Source: Halobacteriovorax marinus
GTDB lineage: Bacteria > Bdellovibrionota > Bacteriovoracia > Bacteriovoracales > Bacteriovoracaceae
Reading direction: 5' to 3'
NCBI GenBank assembly: GCA_002163155.1
Contig: MAAO01000015.1
Span: 248,001 to 312,000 of the forward strand
Length of the DNA: 64,000 nt
Positions 36,782 to 46,071 of the stretch are shown here, piece by piece. The position numbers and the translations under genes were made by a program. The notes beneath the pieces are model-generated. The model did no database searches, had not been told where the DNA came from, and saw only the letters and a program-made list of their open reading frames with translations. How positions within the stretch are numbered: position 1 is the first letter of the stretch; each line of letters starts with the position of its first letter.

Positions 36782-37693
36782 CTAAGCCGAAATCCTTGGA
36801 TCTATTTTCTCATTTACAAAATCAACAATGAAATACACGCCCATATAAATAACTGTGGAATAAATGATAACTCCCTGAACAACAGGATAGTCTCTGTTTT
36901 GAATTCCTTCAAAGAGGAGTAAACCCATTCCAGGAATATCGAATATTGTTTCAGTAATCATTGTTCCGGCTAAAACAACAGAGAGTTGTATTGCAACTAC
37001 ATTTAAAATTGTAGGCATACACACTTTTGATAATCTTCTCAAAATAGAAAGGTCACTCATTCCTTTTGATCTTAATACTTGAACCCAAGGTGCTCCAGAC
37101 TCTTCAAGTAACTTATTTCTAGCGACTCTCATTATAACTGCACTCAGTGGAATAACTAACGTTAATACAGGCAATATACCTTGAGCGAAACTTCCCCATT
37201 CTGAAACAGGTAAAACATTAAACTTTATTGCAAATATATAAACCAGAATTGGAGCTAGTGAAAAGATAGGAAACGAGAGAGCGACTAATGAAATTATTCT
37301 CGAAGTATTATCAAATAAACCTGATTTTTTAAAACCGGCATAAATTCCAAATACTGTTCCTAGTATCGTTGCAAAAGAAATAGATACAAATGCCAAAACA
37401 ATGGTTGGCTTCATATGTTTCTTAATTAAAACAGTGACATCTTTCTTCTTAAAAAGAGATTTACCCATCTCGCCGCTAACAATTCCCACAAGATAGTTTT
37501 TATATTGATCGCCTAAACTTTCATTTAAGCCTAATTGCTCTCTATATTTCACAATTTCTTCTTCTTTAGCTTCAGGGCCTAGAATTTTTTCAACAGGATC
37601 CCCTGGAGTTGCTCTAAGAATGATAAAAATAGCACTCACAGCTAGGAACATTGTAAAAAGAGAGTATAAAAACTTTCTTACCGAACTTTCCAT
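36782..37693 (-). CDS. Peptide-type ABC transporter permease, OppB/DppB family
   Basis: Partner of the OppC-type permease. It shows FILRATPGDPVEKILG near the N-terminus, GLNESLGDQYKNYLVGIVSGEMGKS, six TM segments and the C-terminal EAA loop VQVLRSKGMSDLSILRRLSKVCMPTI followed by TETIFDIPGMG, all standard for OppB. I chose ATG 37693, which overlaps the stop of the lipoprotein gene (TAATG) and has GGAGAAG upstream. An upstream start at 37732 would add 13 residues with no good site. About 303 residues, normal length. Confidence 0.9.
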   Translation of the reverse strand: MESSVRKFLYSLFTMFLAVSAIFIILRATPGDPVEKILGPEAKEEEIVKYREQLGLNESLGDQYKNYLVGIVSGEMGKSLFKKKDVTVLIKKHMKPTIVLAFVSISFATILGTVFGIYAGFKKSGLFDNTSRIISLVALSFPIFSLAPILVYIFAIKFNVLPVSEWGSFAQGILPVLTLVIPLSAVIMRVARNKLLEESGAPWVQVLRSKGMSDLSILRRLSKVCMPTILNVVAIQLSVVLAGTMITETIFDIPGMGLLLFEGIQNRDYPVVQGVIIYSTVIYMGVYFIVDFVNEKIDPRISA

Positions 37694-38478
37694 TATTTCT
37701 TCTCCACCATAGATAAGCCTTGCGACACCCAAAACTTTTTTGAAAGTTCATGGTTCTTATCTAAAAAATAAAATATAGACTGGTTTGCTACAGTTAGAGT
37801 GAATCTTCTTTCACCCTTGGCATTCTTTCCGTCGTAAGAAAACCTTGCCCTTGAAAAGACTGAGCTTGGTACATTTAAATATTGCTCCTGAAAGTAAGGG
37901 TATCCTTCCCAAATAATAATGACCTTCATAGATCCACCATCATTTTTAATAGATTTTTCTATAAAACCTGTGGCCCTAGCGCACTCAGTGATTTGAGAGA
38001 AATAACAAAATATACCATCGCCATTTGGAAAGGAGTAAGACCTCTTTCCTTGCCATTGCCGCTCAGGTGAATTTAGCGTCACATCCATGGAACGTTTTTT
38101 AGAATTAATTTTCATACGAGTGGTATATTTTTTGCCATCAAACCAAACACTATATTCAGATACAGTAGGTCTAAGAATAGTTAGTTTTTTATTGAGATTT
38201 CCTAACTTTGAAATCATAATTAATTTCTCAAGAATTTTACCATTATCTCCAGCTTTCACCGTTTTTTTAACTATGAACTGGTTCTTACTCTTACTAAAAC
38301 CCTTTTCTCTATGAACATAGAATTTCCCCGCTTTGTCAGATAGCTGAAATTCTTTATTTATTCTTGCTGTATTTGGACTATCAGGAGTAGATGAAAAAGT
38401 AGGGCCTGTGCCTAATTGTTTGAAGTAGGCACAAGAACTTAAGCTAAGTAATATTATAAATTTAAATAAAGTCTTCAT
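37693..38478 (-). CDS. Lipoprotein of unknown function
   Basis: Not recognised. The signal sequence ends in the lipobox LSSC (Cys16), so it is predicted to be lipid-anchored. The 245-residue mature part is beta-rich with many charged turns (KLTILRPTVSEYSVWFDGKKY, QWQGKRSYSFPNGDGIFCYFSQITEC) and three further cysteines. It is not similar to the periplasmic binding proteins expected beside Opp permeases: it is too short and lacks their bilobed pattern. It lies between the PilZ-like gene (five bases) and the OppB gene (TAATG overlap), firmly inside the mreB operon. Confidence 0.7.
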   Translation of the reverse strand: MKTLFKFIILLSLSSCAYFKQLGTGPTFSSTPDSPNTARINKEFQLSDKAGKFYVHREKGFSKSKNQFIVKKTVKAGDNGKILEKLIMISKLGNLNKKLTILRPTVSEYSVWFDGKKYTTRMKINSKKRSMDVTLNSPERQWQGKRSYSFPNGDGIFCYFSQITECARATGFIEKSIKNDGGSMKVIIIWEGYPYFQEQYLNVPSSVFSRARFSYDGKNAKGERRFTLTVANQSIFYFLDKNHELSKKFWVSQGLSMVEKK

Positions 38479-38483
38479 GAAAG

Positions 38484-39326
38484 TTAGTCCGCTAAGAATG
38501 ATTCAAAACTTTTATCAACTTCTCGTAAAGCTCCTGAATCATTTATGAGCTTATTTATGCTCTCTTTTATCTCATCGTTTTCGTCAAAATGAATCCCTAT
38601 TTTCTTCATTGGAATTCTAGCAGCCCTTTGATTTACATAATCTACTATATAAACAATTTCAGCATACTTTAGAGAATAGGAGGTTCCTTCAAACATTAAT
38701 GTAAATTGAATTCCACCGTCATCCTTTAAACCCGCAAAGTAAGAAGTTTCCCTACTGTTTGCAAAGAAAGAAAGTCCATCACTAGAAAGATCTAAGATTC
38801 TAAAGCCCATAAGTTCAGCTATAGCATCTTCTTCATCAACAATTTGTTTCATTTTTTCAGAAACAAATGATTCAAGAGCACTATTTGGAGTCTCTTTAAA
38901 CCTGTTGATCGAAATGATATTACTGGAGTTTTCATCAGAATAGACTTTAAAATAAGCATGAACTTGATGATGAGGAAAAGTTAACAACCTTTCATTATGC
39001 CTCTTCTCGCTTTTAAAGACTTCTTCTTCTAATTCTATTGAAAGAAGGCCATTATTCTCAGATAGAAGTGATCCCTTCGCAAAGTAATCAACACTATTAA
39101 AAGAAAAGTTAAGAAAGACTTTATCACTAAAATCAACTTCAATTATAGAAGTTGATACATCAAGCGTGATTACTCTTTTTTCAATATTTCGAATAAAGGC
39201 AAGGGAAGGCTCACTCCCCTTGCTCCAGACTCTTATAGGTTTTTCGCTATTAACGAAACTGGAAATCTTCGATGAGATTTCTGAAACGTTCAATCCTGTG
39301 AACTTCTCTTTTGAGCTTTCCACCAT
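38484..39326 (-). CDS. PilZ-like domain protein
   Basis: Probable cyclic-di-GMP-responsive protein. The two halves resemble a YcgR-type arrangement: an N-terminal beta domain (about 30-105) followed by a PilZ-like region with EKRHNERLLTFP (the RxxxR-like switch, here K-R-H-N-E-R) and, after a helical insertion, FRILDLSSDGLSFFA (D/N-x-S-x-x-G). The long insertion (about 140-180) is unusual. ATG 39326 is preferred because AGGTGG lies five bases upstream; a GTG at 39335 adds three residues. It is 26 bases downstream of mreB, suggesting second-messenger control of cell shape or wall functions. Binding of cyclic-di-GMP is not certain because the arginine motif is weak. Confidence 0.7.
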   Translation of the reverse strand: MVESSKEKFTGLNVSEISSKISSFVNSEKPIRVWSKGSEPSLAFIRNIEKRVITLDVSTSIIEVDFSDKVFLNFSFNSVDYFAKGSLLSENNGLLSIELEEEVFKSEKRHNERLLTFPHHQVHAYFKVYSDENSSNIISINRFKETPNSALESFVSEKMKQIVDEEDAIAELMGFRILDLSSDGLSFFANSRETSYFAGLKDDGGIQFTLMFEGTSYSLKYAEIVYIVDYVNQRAARIPMKKIGIHFDENDEIKESINKLINDSGALREVDKSFESFLAD

Positions 39327-39352
39327 GAAAGCCACCTCTTTATTTTAAAGTT

Positions 39353-40411
<1,059 letters not shown>

Positions 40412-40415
40412 TTAT

Positions 40416-41570
40416 TTACCAATTATAATGTCTAACTTTCTCACCACGATCAGCAATGTCTGCCATGGCTTCAATACCTAATTCAATATGAATATCAGTA
40501 TACTTCCTAAATACTTCTTTCGCAGAGTTTTTAGTTTTAATCCCGCCTTTTTTCAAAGGACAATCTGAAATTAAAAGTAATGCTCCAATATTTACCTTAC
40601 TTACAAAACAGGCCGTAAATAATGCAGCGGTCTCCATCTCTACAGCTAAAACCCGCTCTTCAATTAAATTTTGTTTAAAGCGATCATCAAACTCCCAGAA
40701 ACGGAAATCAGTAGAATGGATAGTTCCCGTTCTATAATCATGACCGTGTTCAACTAAAATTTGAGAAACAAACTTTTGAACTTTAAAAGTTGGTAGTGCG
40801 GGAACCTGTGGTGGCAAGAAGTGATCCGAAACTCCTTCAGCTCTAACTGAAGCAATAGGCAGAACAAAGTCTCCAACTTTTAGCGACGGATGTACTGAAC
40901 CAGCAAGACCTAAGAATAAAACGGCCTTAGGTGATACAACTGAGACAAGTTCTCCAATTAACGCTGCCATGGCAGAACCAACTCCAAACTCAACAATTGT
41001 AACTTTTGCTTTCTTAGATGAAGAAGCTTTAAAGGCAGAACCTTTTGTATAATGAGCATCATCTAAGAGAACGTTGAATCTCTCCATATAGTAATGGAAA
41101 TTTGTTAAAATAATTTGTTGTTCGAAATCTTCAATGCTATGCCCAGTATATCTCTCGAGCATATCTTTAGCGATTCTCTTCTTATCTTCGTTCCAGTGAA
41201 TTCTTCTAGAGCGAAGTCTTGCCTTCTTCTCTTCAACAGAATTAACTTGTCTCTTAGTAGACATTCTAACTAACGAATACGGATCGATAGCTGCCTCTAA
41301 TTCGCTACTAGGCGTAGACTTAACTCGAAGAGTACTATCTTTCTTTTTAGAAATAACTTTTTTCTTCGTAGTTTTTTTTGAAGCTTTTTTAGCAACTTTT
41401 TTTGTAGCTTTCTTAGCAATTTTTTTTGTAGTTTTTTTAGCAATTTTCTTCGTTGCTTTTTTAGAAGTAGAAGTAGCAGTTTTCTTTTTAGAAACTTTCG
41501 CTTTCTTCTTTGTAGTCTTCTTAGCTTTAGTTGAAGAAGTCTTTTTTGCTGTCTTTCCTTTGACGGCCAT
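40416..41570 (-). CDS. Histone-H1-like tail fused to AMP nucleosidase-type phosphorylase
   Basis: A two-part protein. Residues 1-77 are almost only Lys, Ala, Thr and Ser in KKxxKK/KKATKK units, like bacterial H1-type (Hc1, AlgP) tails that bind DNA or RNA. Residues about 100-384 are a PNP/UDP phosphorylase-family domain closest in feel to AMP nucleosidase: VTIVEFGVGSAMAALIGELV, AVLFLGLAGSVHPSLKVGDFVLPIASVRAEGVSDHF, VLAVEMETAALFTACF (the MExxA specificity motif) and LLLISDCPLKKGG. It would split the glycosidic bond of AMP or a related nucleotide. ATG 41570 has AAAGGA ten bases upstream, and a promoter lies at 41607-41636. It appears to lead the mreB operon. Confidence 0.83.
   Translation of the reverse strand: MAVKGKTAKKTSSTKAKKTTKKKAKVSKKKTATSTSKKATKKIAKKTTKKIAKKATKKVAKKASKKTTKKKVISKKKDSTLRVKSTPSSELEAAIDPYSLVRMSTKRQVNSVEEKKARLRSRRIHWNEDKKRIAKDMLERYTGHSIEDFEQQIILTNFHYYMERFNVLLDDAHYTKGSAFKASSSKKAKVTIVEFGVGSAMAALIGELVSVVSPKAVLFLGLAGSVHPSLKVGDFVLPIASVRAEGVSDHFLPPQVPALPTFKVQKFVSQILVEHGHDYRTGTIHSTDFRFWEFDDRFKQNLIEERVLAVEMETAALFTACFVSKVNIGALLLISDCPLKKGGIKTKNSAKEVFRKYTDIHIELGIEAMADIADRGEKVRHYNW
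41340..41570 (-). repeat. Degenerate short tandem repeats coding for the Lys/Ala tail
   Basis: The region is built of repeated 12-36-base units that translate to KKxxKKxA blocks (KKIAKKTTKKIAKKATKKVAKKASKK). Base pattern is strongly A-biased on the coding strand. Such tails vary in length by slippage in other bacteria; whether this one does is not visible from one sequence. Confidence 0.75.
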
Positions 41571-41606
41571 AATGACATAATCCTTTATTTAAATTTCATT
41601 CAATAA

Positions 41607-41636
41607 AATGTACCATTTAGAGCTTTTTATTGACAA
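41607..41636 (-). promoter_or_regulatory. Sigma-70-type promoter of the AMP nucleosidase-mreB operon
   Basis: Read on the minus strand: TTGTCA (41636-41631), 18 bases, TACATT (41612-41607). The -35 matches five of six and the -10 four of six. It lies about 37 bases upstream of the ATG at 41570. Confidence 0.5.
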
Positions 41637-41723
41637 CACCTAAGTGTCCAAAACCCTATAAAAACTAATAGAGACGATGGTAACACAGCGCCAAAATTCA
41701 TTCATATAAAAGACATATTTTGC

Positions 41724-41752
41724 TTGTCAGAGCGGGTCAATTTCCATAGTAT
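41724..41752 (+). promoter_or_regulatory. Sigma-70-type promoter of the 34-residue basic protein
   Basis: TTGTCA (41724-41729), 17 bases, TAGTAT (41747-41752). It lies 44 bases before the ATG at 41797, a normal leader. With the terminator at 41897-41923 it makes a self-contained transcription unit of about 165 bases. Confidence 0.6.
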
Positions 41753-41796
41753 GAGGAAACTTAATCGTAATTTAACACGTAGCAAAAGGATATCTC

Positions 41797-41901
41797 ATGG
41801 GAATGGGTAGAAAAAGAACAATTACAAAAATGAAACAAAGAAAGGGTCAAGCTAAGAAAAAAGCAAGAATCCTTAAAAGAATTCAAGCCAGTAAAAAGTA
41901 A
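41797..41901 (+). CDS. 34-residue highly basic protein
   Basis: A short gene with full expression signals: promoter at 41724-41752, AAAGGA six bases before the ATG, and a strong hairpin terminator just after the stop. The product starts MGMGRKRTITKMKQRKGQAK and continues with Lys, Arg and Ala to an SKK end; about 40% of residues are Lys or Arg and it is predicted helical. It resembles small ribosome- or RNA-binding basic proteins in composition, but I do not recognise a named family. It is divergent from the AMP nucleosidase fusion, whose tail is also very basic. The tight promoter-gene-terminator layout argues strongly that it is real and well expressed. Confidence 0.75.
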   Translation: MGMGRKRTITKMKQRKGQAKKKARILKRIQASKK

Positions 41902-41923
41902 GGTTCAATAACCTTACTTTTTT
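41897..41923 (+). terminator. Strong intrinsic terminator, probably bidirectional
   Basis: AGTAAGGTT (41897-41905), loop CAAT, AACCTTACT (41910-41918), followed by TTTTT. A perfect 9-bp stem. On the opposite strand the stem is followed by TTTTAC, so it can also end transcription of the HPr-kinase-like gene. Confidence 0.85.
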
Positions 41924-41938
41924 AACTCGCTGAATTTA

Positions 41939-42973
41939 TTACGATTTTTCCTTTAGAAATTCATATAATATCTTCGCATTCTTGATTGGTTCATCTCCAG
42001 TTTCAAATATATAGAAGTCACTTTTGAATAAAACTCTTATCATTGCGAAAAATCTCAAGCATGCAATCTTAGATTTTCTTAGAAAGTCAGTGAATCCGTT
42101 TTCCCAAAAATACTCAAAAATCATCGGCAATCCAATGCCAATTACCATATTTATCATCAAAGAATAAATTTTCTGATCTAGCCGAGCTTTATGTAATCTT
42201 GAGGTTGAACCCTTAATTCTCTTACCCTGAATAAGGACTTGTCGCTTACTTTTCGAGGCGAGCTCATTTGAAATCCCCTCCAAAGAGATAAGTTCTTTCT
42301 TTCCGTACTGTCTTCTTGTTAGTGAATAAATATTTTCATCAGGGTTTTTTATATTTTTAATGAGCTCAGGAGCTACTCCCAAGCGAATGGCAAAATTTAA
42401 AAACTCCCCTCTTGTATTAATCAATGGGGAGTCGTCCGAAATAATTTTAACATCATCATAATTTAAAAGGTTTGCTAACAATGTACTCTTACCACCACCC
42501 ATGGGGAACATGCACAAACATGAGACGTCACCAATCTGTACGCCCATGGCGTGAATACGGTGCAGCCCCAACAGATCAAGCCTCTTTCCAACTCTCGATA
42601 AAATAATTAAATATGTTAACTCATGTAGAAATTCTATATCTAAAGAATATATTTTAGACTTTTCAACATCGTAATCGAAAATAGTCAGACCCTGTTCAAA
42701 GTAATTATTAAAACGAATAGGGCCTTGATCATGGGTTATTGAATTTGAAGAAGTACGAGTAATTTTAGCATTTCCAATTCTATCTAATGGAGGACTCTCC
42801 TTAAAACATTCTATTTCAAGAAATACTTCACTAGGGTCTTCAACAATGAAGTTTGAAAAATCAAGATTCAATCTCTTATACAATTCTTCACTCTTGGAGC
42901 GTACAACAACCTCAAGGTCATAAAAATTAAAAACATTACGAAATTCAACTAACATATGTTTATAATAAGGCAT
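41939..42973 (-). CDS. HPr kinase-like P-loop protein
   Basis: A predicted ATPase or kinase of the HprK/PEPCK-like fold that occurs in many bacteria outside sugar regulation. The P-loop is FPMGGGKSTLLANLL (about residues 155-169), followed by DDVKIISDDSPLI, which is the family's second acidic motif. The N-terminal part (about 1-140) is a mixed region of unknown fold, and the C-terminal part is basic and helical with a possible membrane-associated stretch (about 270-310). The start is uncertain: ATG 42973 has GGAG only two bases away, TTG 42988 is upstream, and ATG 42955 is downstream. It is divergent from a glycosyltransferase gene by 25 bases, a pairing often seen in polysaccharide or peptide-modification loci. 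The substrate is unknown. Confidence 0.68.
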   Translation of the reverse strand: MPYYKHMLVEFRNVFNFYDLEVVVRSKSEELYKRLNLDFSNFIVEDPSEVFLEIECFKESPPLDRIGNAKITRTSSNSITHDQGPIRFNNYFEQGLTIFDYDVEKSKIYSLDIEFLHELTYLIILSRVGKRLDLLGLHRIHAMGVQIGDVSCLCMFPMGGGKSTLLANLLNYDDVKIISDDSPLINTRGEFLNFAIRLGVAPELIKNIKNPDENIYSLTRRQYGKKELISLEGISNELASKSKRQVLIQGKRIKGSTSRLHKARLDQKIYSLMINMVIGIGLPMIFEYFWENGFTDFLRKSKIACLRFFAMIRVLFKSDFYIFETGDEPIKNAKILYEFLKEKS

Positions 42974-42998
42974 AACTCCATCTATCAAAAGAATATTT

Positions 42999-43967
42999 AT
43001 GAACTATTCAATTATTATCGTTACATACAACCGCTTAGACCTCTTACAGAAATGTATCGCTGAAATTACGAGCCAATCACCCAAGGCAAAAGTACTTGTG
43101 GGAATCAATGGCCACGATGATGCGAGTCAGGCTTACTTACAAAATTGCCCTAACGTCACCTTTAAAAGCTTTAAAAAGGTGACCCCTGGAGAAGTGAGAA
43201 ACGACCTTGCTAAAATGGTTGAGACTCCTTGGATATGTTTCCTTGATGATGATGTCATCGTAAGTGATGGCTACTTTAAAAAAGTTGAAAATATTTTGTC
43301 TACCTATTCAAATCTAGATATTTTTGGAGGTCCTGATGCGAGTTATCCTGGAGAGGACAGTACAGAGACAGCAATCTCTTTGGCATTAACATCTCCAATT
43401 GCGACGGCTCACTCAAGAAAGAGGCATACTGTCTCTAAAACAGATACTCAGGATGCCACAGAGCAAGATTTAATTCTTTGTAACCTGTGGATGAGAACGT
43501 CACTATTTCAAAAAGAGAACTTCTCATTTGATAAGAGATTTTTTAGAAATGAAGAAAATGTACTTCTTCATTTATTATTAAAAGCGAATAAGAAGGCCAT
43601 GTATTTTGGAGAACTCTTTGTTCATCACAAGAGGAAGAACAACCTTTTTCAAATGATTATAACAGTTATGAAAAGTGCAAATTTTAGAGCTAAATCATTT
43701 ATGTTATTTCCGGATAGCTTTAACTTTCTATACACTGTTCCAAGTTTATTTTTTCTCTATATTGTTACAATACCTTTCTATGAGTGTTTCTTAAAACTCA
43801 TACCTCTGTTTATATACTTTTTGGTATTGATATATTTCACATGGAAAGTCTGCAGCAGTGCGAATAAAATGAATTTATTTTTTCAAGTTATGTTGGTTCA
43901 GATACTCATTAATTTAAGTTATGGAGTAGGTTTTATTTCTCCTCCAAGATCTACAAAGACTTATTAG
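42999..43967 (+). CDS. Family 2 glycosyltransferase with C-terminal membrane segments
   Basis: GT-A fold glycosyltransferase. Residues 1-200 carry SIIIVTYNRLDLLQKC (nucleotide-sugar strand), PGEVRNDLAKM, the metal-binding FLDDDVIVSDGYF and a later NEENVLLHLLLKA resembling the ED acceptor motif. The C-terminal 80 residues contain two or three hydrophobic helices (about 240-315) placing it at the inner membrane. Likely role: sugar addition in lipopolysaccharide, capsule or glycoprotein synthesis. No signal peptide. Its 3' end overlaps the convergent lipoprotein gene by 17 bases. Confidence 0.86.
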   Translation: MNYSIIIVTYNRLDLLQKCIAEITSQSPKAKVLVGINGHDDASQAYLQNCPNVTFKSFKKVTPGEVRNDLAKMVETPWICFLDDDVIVSDGYFKKVENILSTYSNLDIFGGPDASYPGEDSTETAISLALTSPIATAHSRKRHTVSKTDTQDATEQDLILCNLWMRTSLFQKENFSFDKRFFRNEENVLLHLLLKANKKAMYFGELFVHHKRKNNLFQMIITVMKSANFRAKSFMLFPDSFNFLYTVPSLFFLYIVTIPFYECFLKLIPLFIYFLVLIYFTWKVCSSANKMNLFFQVMLVQILINLSYGVGFISPPRSTKTY

Positions 43968-45918
43968 CCTCTAAGAACACGGGCTTAATTTTCCCTCTCC
44001 TAAGCTTTAGAGGGACCATTTTCTTTAACCAAACATTGTCCTGCAATACCCAAGATCCTGTTATTCCTGTGAGCTTTTCTTTATTCCGTACAAGAATTTC
44101 TAATTCATCTCTTGAAGTTGGAGAGCTGTCCGCAAGGATAGAGTTTACAACTTGAAAAGCATCAAAGGCCCTCATTTCAATGAGGCGAGGTTTGACTTTA
44201 TATCTATCAATAAAATTATTCAAAAAGCTTTTGTCTTTAATACTAAAGTCATCTCCAACGAAATACAAAGAACCAAGCTTATAGCTTTCGCGGCTTAGTG
44301 CCTTAGATCTCCAACTTGGTCCACCAATGATATTTAAATTAAAAGCATCAAAATAGCTAAAAGAAGGAATTATTTGTAGCGCCTCATTCGGAAAAGAAGG
44401 TATGAAAACCCAATCAAAATCAATAATAGGTTTCAGTGTTTGGATTCTTCTCGTGGTGTTACTTTTTTCCAGAGAATGAATTCCTTCCATAATATCTAAT
44501 TCTTCTTGTCTTTCTCGCTTATATTTTAGCCCTAAGAGTTTCTTAATAGTATCCCTATGGTCTGTTTGCTTTTTATTATAAGACTTAACTTCAGTAACAT
44601 TTACATTATGAATTTTTGCTTTTCTCCAAAATTCGTCAACGTATGCTTGCCCACGTTCAGAATTAGGATATATTACTGCAGCATTTTTACCAAAGTGATT
44701 TAACATTTTCTCAGAGAAAAGGTTCTCAACTAATGATTCAACTGATCCTGGAATTTCTATAAGTAAGTGATTTTTTTCTTCTTTAGGTAAATAGATCTGA
44801 GATAAACTAATAAAGAGTACTCCGTGCTTCTTTGCCTCTAGATACTCCTTTGTAGCTTCAGAAGAAAATAGACCTCCAATAATAACTGAAACGTAGTGCT
44901 TTTCAATTAGCTCTTTAACTCTATAAGAGCCAACGACTCCACTTCCCTCACTATCTTTAACAAAGATTTCGAAGGGAGGTCTTCCCTCAAGTTTATTATT
45001 AAGCTCTCTTATTCCATTATCAATTCCAACTAGTGCACGCTTACCAAATTCAACTTTATCTCCACTTCTTGGCAAAATTACACCGATTGCATGAGGATTC
45101 ATTTTCGTAAAATTCTCTAGTCTAAATTTAAAATTTGAAATGAGAAGTTCTATTTCTTGAAAGTTTGCGTAACGTTCCTCTACCCAACTAAGTAAGCTTT
45201 TAGAATCTTCCCTCGAGCCTTTATAATAGAGTTTTTCTGTTTCAAGATAACCTAGGTAACCTACAACCAAGAAGGGTTCATCTTCAAACTCCTGTAGTAT
45301 TCTTTTCTTTTGATTTTCTTCCAATTGAAAGAAAGCTCCAATGAGTTTTTCGTACATGGGCTCTACTTTTAAGCCACTTAGTGATCCTATATTAGATAAA
45401 TACCAGATTAAAGATTTCATAGATTGAATAGGCCTATCAAGCTCATTCGCAAGGTTATAATTTAACTTATGAAATTTCTTACTTTCTTCTTTCTGTAAGT
45501 TCTTGAAGTCGCAAATAGATAAAGTTGAATAAGCTCTATCAATGTAACCCATTTTAAAATATGAGCTAGCAAGATTTAAATGTACTTGAGCTGTTAATCC
45601 ACTATCTAATCTTGAAGTAGAAAGAGCTAAATCAAAATTATAAATAGCTTGTTCATAATTTTTTTCTGAAAAATTTATAACACCAATTAAATTTCTTCTT
45701 AGTGCCTTTTCTGTGGGAAGTAACATTTCAGTTTTATAGGACTGAAGCTTTTTAAGTGCATGTTGAGACTGCCCTTTCTTATACTCATTTTTAACTGCTT
45801 TTATAAAGACCATAAATTTTTCAGTATAGAGGTCTTTTGGGTCTCCACCGGAAAGGAGCGAGACCCCCGAACATGAAATAAATGAAATCAGTATTAGTAT
45901 AGAAAGAATATTTTTCAT
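43951..45918 (-). CDS. LpoA/LppC-like lipoprotein: TPR region plus periplasmic-binding domain
   Basis: A 655-residue outer-membrane or periplasmic lipoprotein with lipobox FISC (Cys16). Residues about 35-235 are TPR-like helices. Residues about 268-640 have the pattern of a type I periplasmic binding protein (IGVILPRSGDKVEFGKRALVGIDNGI, VSVIIGGLFSSEATKEYLEAKKHGVLFISLSQ, NAAVIYPNSERGQAYVDEFW). This TPR plus Peripla_BP_6 layout is that of LpoA/LppC, the activator of penicillin-binding protein 1A. It could instead be a substrate sensor. Regulation of murein synthesis is the most likely role given the architecture. Confidence 0.8.
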   Translation of the reverse strand: MKNILSILILISFISCSGVSLLSGGDPKDLYTEKFMVFIKAVKNEYKKGQSQHALKKLQSYKTEMLLPTEKALRRNLIGVINFSEKNYEQAIYNFDLALSTSRLDSGLTAQVHLNLASSYFKMGYIDRAYSTLSICDFKNLQKEESKKFHKLNYNLANELDRPIQSMKSLIWYLSNIGSLSGLKVEPMYEKLIGAFFQLEENQKKRILQEFEDEPFLVVGYLGYLETEKLYYKGSREDSKSLLSWVEERYANFQEIELLISNFKFRLENFTKMNPHAIGVILPRSGDKVEFGKRALVGIDNGIRELNNKLEGRPPFEIFVKDSEGSGVVGSYRVKELIEKHYVSVIIGGLFSSEATKEYLEAKKHGVLFISLSQIYLPKEEKNHLLIEIPGSVESLVENLFSEKMLNHFGKNAAVIYPNSERGQAYVDEFWRKAKIHNVNVTEVKSYNKKQTDHRDTIKKLLGLKYKRERQEELDIMEGIHSLEKSNTTRRIQTLKPIIDFDWVFIPSFPNEALQIIPSFSYFDAFNLNIIGGPSWRSKALSRESYKLGSLYFVGDDFSIKDKSFLNNFIDRYKVKPRLIEMRAFDAFQVVNSILADSSPTSRDELEILVRNKEKLTGITGSWVLQDNVWLKKMVPLKLRRGKIKPVFLEANKSL

Positions 45919-46071
45919 AGCTTAGCTTCTCTTAATCCGTTAAAAGTAGGCTTAAATTGTACTTTAAGGTAGGAGAAAGTGCTAGATGGTTTTATTCTAC
46001 TCACCAAGTCATAACACTGTATTTTCTTCAAAAAAGCAGCCAAGTTCATGTCTTTTCGCTAGATTTGGCCC

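Noticed and set aside
41297-41578. Arg/Leu/Lys-rich open frame beside the AMP nucleosidase fusion start, with its own ATG
   Set aside because: It is a frame-shifted reading of the A-rich tail repeats. The main frame continues into a recognised enzyme domain, so this is a shadow.
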